Source of the DNA: an uncultured Prevotellaceae bacterium
GTDB taxonomy: Bacteria; Bacteroidota; Bacteroidia; Bacteroidales; Bacteroidaceae
Direction of reading: 5' to 3'
Assembly (NCBI GenBank): GCA_902780025.1
Contig: CACZDV010000023.1
Coordinates: 1 to 46,733, forward strand
DNA length: 46,733 nt
The first letter of the stretch is position 1. Each line of letters begins with the position of its first letter. This document shows positions 8,412 through 17,122 of the stretch, one piece after another. The position numbers and the translations under genes were made by a program. Below the pieces are notes generated by a model. That model had not been told where the DNA came from. It did no database searches and saw nothing but the letters and a program-made list of their open reading frames with translations.

Positions 8412-9470
8412 TTATTTCTTCTCCATGAACGCCTTGACGCGGTCGGCTACGTTCTGCTTGAAGTTGTTGAAGAAGAAGCCGTAGTCGTGCAGGTGGTAGC
8501 TCTCAGGGCCGAACATGGCGGCAGCGTCGGCGGGGATGGCGTAGAGTTCTTTTTGGGCGATGGAAGAGACGACGACAGAGCCACGGACAGTGTCAACACG
8601 GGCATCGGCGATGCCTGGGGTGACGAGCTTGCCGTCGTAGGTCAGCGAGCCGAGGTTCTCCTTGACCGAGGCGGGGGTGTCGTCGCGCTTCCAGTTGATG
8701 GGGTTGATGCTGATGCCGCCGGGGGCGAGCGTCATGTTATTCTCCTTGAGGTTGGCGGGACCCTCGGTATTCCACGAGACGATGACACCGGTGTCGGTGG
8801 CACCCTCGGCGAACTTCAGGCCGGTCTTCGCGAGCCAGTCCTTGGTCACGGCGAAGCCGATGGGGTAGGCAGCGATCATGCGACTGAGGGCCTCGGGATG
8901 CTTGGTCATGTAGTTCTCGAGCAGGGCAATCAGCACCGATGCACCCTGCGAGTGACCGGCGAGGATGAACGGGCGGCCCTGATTCAGGTTCGTCAGGTAA
9001 TAGTCGAGGGCGTCGGTGGCGTCGAAGCCGGAGATGTAGTCGATGATGGCGCGATAGTCAGAGCCGGGCTTCGGCATGGAAATCTGACGGTAGTAGGGCA
9101 TGAACACGTTGCAGCTCTCTTCGAACACGGCGGTCTGGATCTGGCGCACCATCTGCGCGCCGGCAATCATCATCGTGTCGGTCATGTCGCAGACCTCGGT
9201 TTCGGGGCGGAAACCGGTCACCGTCGGGTAGATATAGAACACGTCGACGGGCTTCGTAATCTCCGTGGGACATGAGAGCCAGTTCTCAGCCTGACTGTAG
9301 TCAATCACGGTGTCGTACTTCTCGATTCCGACAATGTACTGCGCGGCCTCGGGGATTTCGCCGATTCTCGAAGCTTCGGCGGCGGGTTTGTTACTCATCT
9401 TGCACGAAGCAAGATTCATGGCTACCAGCATCACCGATGCCATGAGCACGAGGAAATTCTGTTTTTTCAT
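8412..9470 (-). CDS. DUF3089 alpha/beta-hydrolase lipoprotein
   Basis: The 352-residue product starts at the ATG at 9470, giving an N-terminal signal with a lipobox (LASC, Cys23). It is therefore probably anchored in the envelope as a lipoprotein. The nucleophile motif GHSQG lies at residues 172-176 in AGHSQGASVLIALLENY, as in DUF3089 family hydrolases. The pattern VFYIYPTVTGFRPE near residue 78 also fits that family. Substrate is unknown; an esterase or lipase-like role is inferred from the fold only. It is the last gene of the efflux operon, 13 nt after the upstream permease. Confidence 0.8.
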   Translation of the reverse strand: MKKQNFLVLMASVMLVAMNLASCKMSNKPAAEASRIGEIPEAAQYIVGIEKYDTVIDYSQAENWLSCPTEITKPVDVFYIYPTVTGFRPETEVCDMTDTMMIAGAQMVRQIQTAVFEESCNVFMPYYRQISMPKPGSDYRAIIDYISGFDATDALDYYLTNLNQGRPFILAGHSQGASVLIALLENYMTKHPEALSRMIAAYPIGFAVTKDWLAKTGLKFAEGATDTGVIVSWNTEGPANLKENNMTLAPGGISINPINWKRDDTPASVKENLGSLTYDGKLVTPGIADARVDTVRGSVVVSSIAQKELYAIPADAAAMFGPESYHLHDYGFFFNNFKQNVADRVKAFMEKK

Positions 9471-9483
9471 TGTGCTAATATCA

Positions 9484-10689
9484 TTAACTGTTAGCATATT
9501 TCTTCATGAGTCGGAATTGATAGCGATAGACGAGGCAGGCGAAGCCGAGATAGACGGCGGCCTGAATCCAGAGGATGCGAAGCTCAGGCAGTATCTGACT
9601 GACGGAGGCACCCATCGAGTTGACGCGGATGAAAGCGCGGACGCCGAAGGTGCTGGGGAAAATCCAGGAGACGCCCTGCCAATAGCTGGGGATGCTGGAC
9701 TGCGGCCAGGAGACACCCGTCAGGAAGAGCAGGGGCACGGAGACGAACACCATCAGCAGCATGACGTTCTCGCGGTAACGGATGAGGCATGAGACGGCGA
9801 GGCCGAAGAAAACGCAGGCCATCGTATAGGGCAGGAGCATCCAGAAGAGCGTCCAACCAGTGCCCAGCTGCGGGAACGAGAACATGGCGGGGACGGCCAT
9901 CGAGAGGTAGGCGGCGGCGACGGCACCAATCATGCCGTAGCAGAGCGCCTTGCCCCAGACGATGCGGTAGGCACCGCGATAGTGCGGGTCGTCGTCGGGA
10001 ATGAGCTGACCGTTGCGGTGGCGCTCGCGGGTGGTACCGGCGGCCATGCCGATGCCGAGGGCGAGAGCCTGCTGCAGGATAAGCATGAGCACGGCGGGCA
10101 GGACGCACGAGCCGTAGCCGCCGGAAGGATTGAACATGGCCACGTCGTCGACGGCCAGTGGCTGCGCCGTGATGGCATCCTCGCGCTTGGTGTAATTGCC
10201 CGCCTTCTTGATGTTCATGCCCGCGCCGAGGCGGCCAGCCTCAACCATCGCAGTCTGATAAACAGCCTTGTAGGCAAGCATCAACGACATGTCGCAATAG
10301 ACGCTGACAGTGGCCTGCTCGCCGCGGTTGACACGCTCGGAGAAGTCCGACGGAATGAGATAGATACCGCGCACCAACTGTCGGCTGACCAACGAACGGG
10401 CCTCATCGAGGTCCTCGGCGTAGAACTTCACGCAGACGTCGGGCGAGGCGTCGCAGTCGTTAATGAACTGCCGCGAGAGGGCGGAGTGCGACTGGTCGAC
10501 AACCACGACGGGCGTCTCGTGCAGAGACTCGTTGTTGTAGATCCACGAATAGAGCAGCGGGTAGCCAAGTGGAACGACAACGAGGAACATCAGCACGCCT
10601 TCGTCTTTCACGACCTTAATCAGCTCGTGGCGGAAGATATAGAGCACGTCGGTAAAGTGCTCGCGTATTCTGTTAAGGAATGTAGACAT
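9484..10689 (-). CDS. ABC-2 type transporter permease (second)
   Basis: This 401-residue inner-membrane protein has one N-terminal membrane segment (EGVLMFLVVVPLGYPLLYSW), a periplasmic domain of roughly 150 residues (VVVVDQSHSALSRQ onward) and a C-terminal cluster of about five membrane segments. This is the ABC2_membrane_3 (YhhJ/YbhR-like) architecture. It overlaps the preceding permease gene by 17 nt, so the two are probably translated together and form a heterodimer. No ABC ATPase is encoded in the operon. Confidence 0.88.
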   Translation of the reverse strand: MSTFLNRIREHFTDVLYIFRHELIKVVKDEGVLMFLVVVPLGYPLLYSWIYNNESLHETPVVVVDQSHSALSRQFINDCDASPDVCVKFYAEDLDEARSLVSRQLVRGIYLIPSDFSERVNRGEQATVSVYCDMSLMLAYKAVYQTAMVEAGRLGAGMNIKKAGNYTKREDAITAQPLAVDDVAMFNPSGGYGSCVLPAVLMLILQQALALGIGMAAGTTRERHRNGQLIPDDDPHYRGAYRIVWGKALCYGMIGAVAAAYLSMAVPAMFSFPQLGTGWTLFWMLLPYTMACVFFGLAVSCLIRYRENVMLLMVFVSVPLLFLTGVSWPQSSIPSYWQGVSWIFPSTFGVRAFIRVNSMGASVSQILPELRILWIQAAVYLGFACLVYRYQFRLMKKYANS

Positions 10690-11845
10690 AATTCAGCATA
10701 GCATTTTTAATCTTTCCAAGAACGAACCAAGGCAGCAGCGTGAAAGCTATGAGAGCAACAAAATGGAACCAGACGTCTATGACGGGGAATCCGTTGAGCA
10801 CCGTTGCCTGGTAGATCATCCAATAGTGGCGCAGGGGGAAGAGCCACGACATGGCCTGCAGCGGCGGATCCATACCTGCGATGGGGAATGCCGAGCCACA
10901 CATAGAGATGCTGAGTACCGACCATAACGACGAGATACTCATTGACATACGCAGCGACGGCATCAGTCCGAAGGCGAAGATGCCGAAGCCGAGGCCGCCG
11001 GCCACCTGCAGCAGACTGAGCCTGACGATGCTCCACACGCCGCCGAGCCGCGGGAAATGGAGCACGCCGAAGATGTAGTACTGGTAGAGGAAGATGACGA
11101 GCAGGAACACGAGCGCGTGGACGATATACTTGCCCAGGATGGCCACGACGATGTTGTCTCCGGCCACGTGGAGCCACTCCTTGCCCGTGTCGAACTTCAT
11201 TTCCATGCCCACCGCGTAGGCCGCAAGCAGCGCCATGAAGAGCATCAGGATGCCCGGCACGAAGACCGTGGTCAGCGAGTAGTTGTACGAGCCTTGCGGG
11301 TTCGCTATCATGTGCGCATCGACGGTGACGGGCTGCAGCGACGCCTTGATTTGCTGCTTCGAGGCGCCCTTGGCCGCGAGCGTCGACTGTCCGACGGCCG
11401 CCGAGCCCAGCGAGCCGATGGTCTTCATGTCCTTCATCGCCATCGAGCCGGCGGTCATGCACGTCATCGTGTAGTAATACGATATTTTCGGCTGCCGGCC
11501 GGAGAGCAGCTTGGCCGATGTGCCCTCGGGGATGAGCAGGTAGGCGTAGACCTTGCCCTCCTGCATGGCCGAGCGCGCCTCGGTGACGTTCGCAAAGTGG
11601 TAGACCACGCGCGACGACTGCATGGCGTCGAGGTTGCGGATGAGACCGCGCGACGTGGCGCTGTTGTCCTGGTCCACCACGCCGACGGGCAGGTCGAGCG
11701 CCACGCCGTCGTCGAGCATCGTGGTGAAGAACAGCACCAGCAGCACGGGGAACACCACCATGCAGAAGCCGTAGATGCGGTTCTTGCGCACGATGATGTC
11801 GAGCTCGCGCAGCGCGACGTGTCCGATGTTTGTGAGATATTTCAT
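10673..11845 (-). CDS. ABC-2 type transporter permease (first)
   Basis: This 390-residue protein is the pair partner of the permease downstream. It has an N-terminal membrane helix (GFCMVVFPVLLVLFFTTML), a large external domain (LPVGVVDQDNSATSRG, a motif shared with the second permease) and five or so C-terminal helices including VPGILMLFMALLAAYAVG. It fits the YhhJ/YbhS/YbhR-type ABC-2 exporters that work with HlyD-type adaptors. It lies 25 nt after the hlyD-like gene. The substrate is not shown by the sequence; drugs, lipids or peptides are all possible. Confidence 0.88.
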   Translation of the reverse strand: MKYLTNIGHVALRELDIIVRKNRIYGFCMVVFPVLLVLFFTTMLDDGVALDLPVGVVDQDNSATSRGLIRNLDAMQSSRVVYHFANVTEARSAMQEGKVYAYLLIPEGTSAKLLSGRQPKISYYYTMTCMTAGSMAMKDMKTIGSLGSAAVGQSTLAAKGASKQQIKASLQPVTVDAHMIANPQGSYNYSLTTVFVPGILMLFMALLAAYAVGMEMKFDTGKEWLHVAGDNIVVAILGKYIVHALVFLLVIFLYQYYIFGVLHFPRLGGVWSIVRLSLLQVAGGLGFGIFAFGLMPSLRMSMSISSLWSVLSISMCGSAFPIAGMDPPLQAMSWLFPLRHYWMIYQATVLNGFPVIDVWFHFVALIAFTLLPWFVLGKIKNAMLNYVYIP

Positions 11846-11870
11846 TAACTTCTTAACTTCTATAACTTCT

Positions 11871-12863
11871 TTACTTCTTCAGTATCACGCTCATGCCCGG
11901 ACGGACGTCCTTCACGGCACTGGTTGGGCGAGCCTTCACCTCGAACGTCTTCTGGTCGTACTGGCCGGTAGCCTTCGTGGCCTTCCACACGGCGAACGAG
12001 CCCTTGTCCTTCATCGACGTGACCTTCATCACGGTCTCCACGTCGAGCGCGGGGATGCGAACCGTCAGCTCGGCACCCACCTTGATGTCCTTCAGCTGGT
12101 CCTCGCGGATGTTGAACGTCGCCCACTGATCGTCCATCACGGCAATCGACATGATCGGCGTGCCCGTGCCGACGAGCTCGCCCACCTTCGGGTAGACATC
12201 GGTCACCTCGCCGTCCATCTGTGCCACCTGCACCGTCTCCTTGATGTAGCTGGTCACCTCCTGCACGGCACCGCGGGCCTGACCCACCGTGGCCGACGCG
12301 GCGCGCTTCTCCTCGGCACGGGCACCGTTCACCGCCATGTCATACTGGCTCTGCGCGGCCTTCACCTGCGCCTGAGCCGACTTGTACATGGCCTCGGCCT
12401 CGTCGAACTTCTGCGCGCTGACCACCTCCTCTTCAAAGAGCACCTTCACGCGGTTGTACGACTTCTCGGCGACCTCCAGACCGGCCTTGGCCTGCTCCAA
12501 GAGCTGAGCTGCGGCCTGAATCTGCTCCTTGCGCGCGCCGTTCTTGGCCATCTGCTCCATAGCGGCGGCGGCGTCAGCGGCACTCTGTGCCTGCGTCATC
12601 TTCGCCTCCACGTCGGGAGCCTCGATGATGGCCAGCGTGTCGCCCGCCTTCACCATGTCGCCCTCCTTCACGCGGAGTTCAAGAATTCGTCCGGGCACCT
12701 TGCCCGACACGCGGTACTCCTCGACCTCCATCTCGCCCTGTATCACTTCCGGGTCGCGCCCCAGTGCGAGCATTCCGATGAGGGCCACGATGACTACTAC
12801 TGCTGAAAAGCCGCCCACGGCCAGCAGGATATTGTTATGCTGTTCTTTTGCTTTGTCTGCCAT
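11871..12863 (-). CDS. HlyD-family periplasmic adaptor (membrane fusion protein)
   Basis: This 330-residue protein has one N-terminal membrane anchor (residues about 13-36) and a biotinyl-lipoyl-like domain split by a long alpha-helical hairpin. The first lipoyl half is SGKVPGRILELRVKEGDMVKAGDTLAIIEAP and the second is DGEVTDVYPKVGELVGTGTPIMSI, with a coiled coil (residues about 85-200) between them. It would bridge the two inner-membrane permeases and the TolC-like channel encoded next to it. The start is the ATG at 12863, 42 nt after the TolC-like gene. Confidence 0.9.
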   Translation of the reverse strand: MADKAKEQHNNILLAVGGFSAVVVIVALIGMLALGRDPEVIQGEMEVEEYRVSGKVPGRILELRVKEGDMVKAGDTLAIIEAPDVEAKMTQAQSAADAAAAMEQMAKNGARKEQIQAAAQLLEQAKAGLEVAEKSYNRVKVLFEEEVVSAQKFDEAEAMYKSAQAQVKAAQSQYDMAVNGARAEEKRAASATVGQARGAVQEVTSYIKETVQVAQMDGEVTDVYPKVGELVGTGTPIMSIAVMDDQWATFNIREDQLKDIKVGAELTVRIPALDVETVMKVTSMKDKGSFAVWKATKATGQYDQKTFEVKARPTSAVKDVRPGMSVILKK

Positions 12864-12905
12864 AATGATATTTACTATTTGACTGTTTAACTATTTAACT
12901 ATTTA

Positions 12906-14390
12906 TTACTGGAGCGTTCCGAGGGCTTTTTGCAGTTCGACCTCTGAGAGCTTGACGCCAATCTCCGCGTCGATAAGTTGCGACTGCGCCGCGTTCCACG
13001 CCGTCTGCGCCTCCATCACCGTCGTGAACGACGCTGTACCTTCCTTGAAGGCCAGGTTCGCCATACGCAGGTTCTCGTCGGCATTCGCCACGTTCGACTG
13101 CGCCATCGTCAGCTTCTTCTGAGCCTCCTTCACCTTGAAGTTGCTCTGACGCACCTGCAGGCTGATCATCTCCCGTGCGTCGTCTAGTTCGAGGTTAGCC
13201 ATGGCCGTCGCACCCTTCGAGGCGCGCACCTTATACTTCACGTCGCCCCAGTTCCACACCGGCACACGCACCACGACGCCCACGTTCCACACGCCACCGA
13301 ACTTCTTCTCAAAGCCGTTGAACGTGTTCGGGTTCGACACCATGTATCCGCCCGTCAGCAGCACCGTCGGCAGGTTCCCCGCCTTCAGCGCGTTCGTCGT
13401 CTGCTTACTGAGGTCGACGGTGTTCTGTAGCACTTTCAGCTCCGGCCGGTTGTCGTAGTTCAGATTACTCGGAGTACTCAGAGTATTCGGATTACTCGGA
13501 AGGCTCTCATTTTCTTCGTCCGCCAGCGTAATCGCCTCGTCCTCGTCCAGCCCAATTAGCTGGCACAGCAGCATCTTCGACAATGCTAAGCCGTCCTGCA
13601 CCTGCGTCAGTGCCATCTCGGCCTCATTCACGCGCACGCCGACGCTCAGTCCGTCGCCCTTCGTGGACACGCCCTGGTCGATCATCTTCTGCACGTCGGT
13701 CTTCAGCTTCTTCACCAGCTCCACGTAGCTCTCGGCCAGCGTCTGCTTATGCCGCAGCGACACCACCTGCCAGTACACCTGGTCTATATTATATAAGGTA
13801 TTCTGCTTCTTCATCTCCAATGAGTTCGCGGCCATCTCCTCGTTGATGTCGGCCATCTTGTTCGCCGCTACGAGTGCACCGCCCATGAACACCGGCTGTG
13901 TCACCGTTACCGCACCGCCCATCATGTTGCGCGTGTCCGTCCGGAAACCGTCCACGATGCCCGCGCCCACCTGGTTCAGCGCCCCGCCGAAGGCCGCTAG
14001 GTCGCCAGCCATCTTCTGCTGTGTCGCGGCGGGCAATGCCGACGCTAACGGCGCCAGCGCGTCCTGCAGCTTCACCGTCGTGTTCGTGCCCATGTTGCTC
14101 AACGCTTCCTTTTGGTCGTCATTGAGAATGGACATCTCGCGGCTCATCCATAGATACCCGCCCACGGCGTTCACCTTCGGCAGATACGCTGTCCGTGCCG
14201 ACTTCCGCAGGTTGGCGTTCACCTCCTGCTTCATCTTCGCCACGCCCATCTGTTTGTTGTTCCTCAGCGCCATCGCCCTGCAGCTGTCGAGCGTCAGCAC
14301 CCGCTGACACTCTCCGCTCATCGGCAATAGCACTAATAGCCCGAGTCCTATCACTCGCGCCATCACTGTCCGTTTTTTCTTCTTGTTCAT
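12906..14390 (-). CDS. TolC-family outer-membrane efflux channel
   Basis: This 494-residue protein has a signal peptide (VIGLGLLVLLPMSGECQ) and then two OEP repeats rich in long amphipathic helices. LTLDSCRAMALRNNKQMGVAK is the usual first-repeat opening of TolC-like proteins, and VSLRHKQTLAESYVELVKKL a mid-protein helix. The C-terminal repeat contains MANLAFKEGTASFTTVMEAQTAWNAAQ. Trimers would form the outer-membrane exit duct of the tripartite exporter. It follows the AraC-type regulator by 25 nt on the same strand. Confidence 0.92.
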   Translation of the reverse strand: MNKKKKRTVMARVIGLGLLVLLPMSGECQRVLTLDSCRAMALRNNKQMGVAKMKQEVNANLRKSARTAYLPKVNAVGGYLWMSREMSILNDDQKEALSNMGTNTTVKLQDALAPLASALPAATQQKMAGDLAAFGGALNQVGAGIVDGFRTDTRNMMGGAVTVTQPVFMGGALVAANKMADINEEMAANSLEMKKQNTLYNIDQVYWQVVSLRHKQTLAESYVELVKKLKTDVQKMIDQGVSTKGDGLSVGVRVNEAEMALTQVQDGLALSKMLLCQLIGLDEDEAITLADEENESLPSNPNTLSTPSNLNYDNRPELKVLQNTVDLSKQTTNALKAGNLPTVLLTGGYMVSNPNTFNGFEKKFGGVWNVGVVVRVPVWNWGDVKYKVRASKGATAMANLELDDAREMISLQVRQSNFKVKEAQKKLTMAQSNVANADENLRMANLAFKEGTASFTTVMEAQTAWNAAQSQLIDAEIGVKLSEVELQKALGTLQ

Positions 14391-14415
14391 ATTCTACAGG
14401 TATTTAATAAGTCCG

Positions 14416-15324
14416 TTAATATCGTTGCTCTTCCTGAAATTTCCTACGATACTCCAGCGGTGTCATGCCAGTATGTTCCTTGAAATACTTGCCGAAGAAC
14501 GAGGCGTTGGGGAAGTTTAGGTCGTTGGCTATCTCCTGCATCGTCATGTCGGTGTAGCGCAGGCGGCGCTCGATGGCCCCCATCGTGAAGTGTTCTATCA
14601 TCATGCTTGGCCGGCGATTGATGGTCTCCTTCAGGATGGTCGACAAGTATTTGGGTGTGACGTTCAACTGCTTAGCGAAGTCGTCCACCTTGCGGATGCG
14701 TCCGTCGCTCTGCTCAACCAATTGTAAAAACTTGTCGGCCAGCAGTCGTTTATGTACGCCCGGATTTGTGCTATCCAGATCTTTCGACACAGCATATTGT
14801 TGCTTGTCGCGCCGCATCATGCAGAGCATTTCCAGCATCATGGTGCTGACGAGCGACCTCACAATATCCGTATACAGCATCGGCGAACGGTCTCGCATCC
14901 GGCGACACAGTAACTTGAAATAAACATCAAGTAGCTGAACGTCGTCAGCTGTAAGATGCACCATTGGACGCTGCTTCAGATAAGCCAAATCCGCCAGACT
15001 TACTTCACCGTACTTGTTGATGTTCCAAAGTTCGCTTCTGGTAAACCAAATCTGACGACAATTGAAGTCGGGCGAGGACATAAAATTCGAGGCAACACTA
15101 TGCGCCATGTAGAGGAAAAGGTCATTCTTGCGAAGGAGGATTTGCTGGCCGTCGTAGTCGAACTGCGCCATGCCCTCAGTGCATATCACAATGAGTCCCT
15201 GATTGTTAAGACGAAGTTTGCCCTTGGGCAACATTCCAAAATTCTCCATCACGACTAACTCGTCGCTACCGTCTAATCGCAGGGTGTCTGAACCACTCCT
15301 TGGTTTGAGATCTTGTATCTCCAT
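14416..15324 (-). CDS. AraC-family transcriptional regulator
   Basis: This 302-residue protein has an N-terminal cupin-like sensing part (MAQFDYDGQQILLRKNDLFLYM) and a C-terminal double helix-turn-helix. The second HTH carries the family signature (MTMQEIANDLNFPNASFFGKYFKEHTGMTPLEYRRKF) near residues 255-293. It is the first gene of the efflux operon and probably controls it; the effector is unknown. A -7 TAATTTTG box lies 27-34 nt before the start. Confidence 0.9.
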   Translation of the reverse strand: MEIQDLKPRSGSDTLRLDGSDELVVMENFGMLPKGKLRLNNQGLIVICTEGMAQFDYDGQQILLRKNDLFLYMAHSVASNFMSSPDFNCRQIWFTRSELWNINKYGEVSLADLAYLKQRPMVHLTADDVQLLDVYFKLLCRRMRDRSPMLYTDIVRSLVSTMMLEMLCMMRRDKQQYAVSKDLDSTNPGVHKRLLADKFLQLVEQSDGRIRKVDDFAKQLNVTPKYLSTILKETINRRPSMMIEHFTMGAIERRLRYTDMTMQEIANDLNFPNASFFGKYFKEHTGMTPLEYRRKFQEEQRY

Positions 15325-15350
15325 GATGTTCGTTTTTTACTTTTCGGGTG

Positions 15351-15358
15351 CAAAATTA
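15351..15358 (-). promoter_or_regulatory. Putative -7 box for the AraC/efflux operon
   Basis: On the minus strand the sequence reads TAATTTTG followed by C, matching the Bacteroidetes -7 consensus TAnnTTTG. No TTTG is found at the expected -33 position, so an activator may be needed. The rest of the 160-nt gap (15325-15484) is AT-rich and shows no clear terminator. Confidence 0.55.
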
Positions 15359-15484
15359 CGTAATAATATTCGAAATTCACCGTCCGATATATCCCGAAAT
15401 ATGCTCTTTTGCCTCCTTTCTGTCTTATAATAGCCGAAAAAGTAACTTTTAGATGTCAGATTATCTATTTTTGTGTGATTTTTC

Positions 15485-16810
15485 TTACCATTTCGCTGAG
15501 AATAGACGGGGCGAAATAATCAGCGAGAGCCATCCCCACCGCAGACTACCGTCACCGCTGGCGCGCTTCAGACGCTCCATCGTTTCCGTACCAGTCATAT
15601 AGGAGTAACCGGCCGCGAGATTCACGTCCTTTGTTACACGATAGGAGGCGTTTATCTCTATCTCATGACCAAGAGTCTTATCCAACTCGGCAAGCTTAGT
15701 TCCTGTGGCCAGATAGTGATAGGCAGCGCCCAGGCTCAGGTTCCTCAACGGCTTAATGGTTCCTCCGACGTAGGCGTTCTGCAATCCGGGGGTGAATCCG
15801 TTGACATAGGTGCTAAGGTAAAAGAAGTCCATAGCTCCGTAGAACTTATGATGGGAACCATAGACAGGGTTGAAACCTTTGTTAACCTCATGACGGGGCA
15901 TGCCAAGACCGCCTTTATTCACGACGGCCACGTAGTCGTCACCGCTCAAGTAGTCATAACCTGCCTCAAGCGACCAGTTGTCAGCGGGCTTCCATTCCAC
16001 CTTGGCAGTAGCCATCCATGCATCAAGCTTGGCCTTGTACTCATCGTGCCCCGCCTGCCGATAATAGGAGGCTTCTATCTGCCAATTCGAAGGCGCGTAT
16101 TTCAGATAGCCGCCATACACCAGCTGCCACTCTGTTTTGGCTTCATTATCGCCAATGCCGCCTTCTTCACCAGCCTGCATGCCGATGTTCATGAACAGCA
16201 GGGAGACGCCTAATGGTGCTTGGGGTATATCGTAGTGGTACCACACCGTATGCATGGTCTTGTAAGGTCGGCTTCCGTTAGCATAAAAGGAGCCAGGCTC
16301 ACTAAGCGCTCGCATATTCTGATTATAGGCAAGGATGGTGTGTACCTTGTGGCCGTTCCCCTCATAGCCCAATCTCAAGGCATCGTGGGTCATTGATGCC
16401 ATCACCCAGTCATCGGAGCCGATAATACGTTCATCGTCATACCTCAGCGCCAGTCGCCCTATCTGTGCAAACATTCCATTCTGGGTTCTCATCTTGGCCC
16501 AAGCCTCATAGACGTTCACGCTGGCCGCACCCTCGTGTCCCCACGTGCCAACGTGCTGGATGGAGGTCTTTGCCTCTAACATGTCACGCTGAAAACCGAA
16601 AATCAGTCGTTCGCGGTTCAGAACAAAGGCTGAGTTGTCCTCTGGTGACGTATTGTCAGGATTGGCTGACATACCGCCATTGCGTATTTCACCACGCGTC
16701 ATCATATTGATGTCGGCGGTAAATTGTGTCGGCGGCTGTTGTGTGTCTTTGTCTTGTGCCCAGCCGCTGACAGGCAGCAGCATCAGCATTGATAGAAAGC
16801 ACTTTGTCAT
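15485..16810 (-). CDS. Alginate-export-type outer-membrane porin
   Basis: This 441-residue protein has a short signal peptide (MTKCFLSMLMLLPVSGWAQ) and a sequence rich in alternating aromatic/polar strands. It contains ADINMMTRGEIRNGG and FVLNRERLIFGFQRDMLEAKTSIQHVGTWG, which resemble the alginate_exp/DUF1302-like porin family. It ends with LSLIISPRLFSAKW, consistent with a final beta-strand. The ATG overlaps the STAS gene stop (16807-16810), so it is the distal gene of the partner-switching operon. Channel substrate is unknown; the alginate label is a family name only. Confidence 0.8.
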   Translation of the reverse strand: MTKCFLSMLMLLPVSGWAQDKDTQQPPTQFTADINMMTRGEIRNGGMSANPDNTSPEDNSAFVLNRERLIFGFQRDMLEAKTSIQHVGTWGHEGAASVNVYEAWAKMRTQNGMFAQIGRLALRYDDERIIGSDDWVMASMTHDALRLGYEGNGHKVHTILAYNQNMRALSEPGSFYANGSRPYKTMHTVWYHYDIPQAPLGVSLLFMNIGMQAGEEGGIGDNEAKTEWQLVYGGYLKYAPSNWQIEASYYRQAGHDEYKAKLDAWMATAKVEWKPADNWSLEAGYDYLSGDDYVAVVNKGGLGMPRHEVNKGFNPVYGSHHKFYGAMDFFYLSTYVNGFTPGLQNAYVGGTIKPLRNLSLGAAYHYLATGTKLAELDKTLGHEIEINASYRVTKDVNLAAGYSYMTGTETMERLKRASGDGSLRWGWLSLIISPRLFSAKW

Positions 16811-17112
16811 TCTTCGAACTCAAACAAGTCGATAAAACCAGTCAGGCTGAACACATTCTTGATGTCATCGTTCACATGACGCATCACAACGCGACTGCCT
16901 CCGGCACGAGCTCCCTTCAGGATGCCAAGCAGGATGCGCAGGCCGCTGGAGGCAATATATTCAAGTCCCTCGCATTCAATGACGACTTCGCGTCCGTCAC
17001 TCTTGTAAAGGGGGTGCAGCACTTTCTCAGCCTCGATGGCAGCTGCGGTGTCCATTTCTCCTTCCAACGTGGCAATCAACTTGCCTTCTAATTCTTCAAT
17101 CTTTGTATTCAT
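16807..17112 (-). CDS. STAS-domain anti-sigma-factor antagonist
   Basis: This 101-residue single-domain protein matches SpoIIAA/RsbV-like STAS proteins. It contains LEGEMDTAAAIEAEKVL and the phospho-site region LEYIASSGLRILLG near residues 50-63, where a Ser would be phosphorylated by an HATPase kinase and dephosphorylated by a PP2C phosphatase. Both of those activities are predicted in the gene 10 nt upstream. No sigma factor or other output domain lies beside it. Confidence 0.92.
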   Translation of the reverse strand: MNTKIEELEGKLIATLEGEMDTAAAIEAEKVLHPLYKSDGREVVIECEGLEYIASSGLRILLGILKGARAGGSRVVMRHVNDDIKNVFSLTGFIDLFEFEE

Positions 17113-17122
17113 AATTGTATTG

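Noticed and set aside
6861-9275. 804-codon open frame on the plus strand
   Set aside because: It lies wholly antisense to the DUF3943, pfkA and DUF3089 genes, which have recognisable motifs; the translation is low in complexity and matches no family.
11057-12806. Long His/Arg-rich open frames on the plus strand
   Set aside because: They are shadows of the ABC permease and HlyD genes, with compositions unlike any real neighbour.
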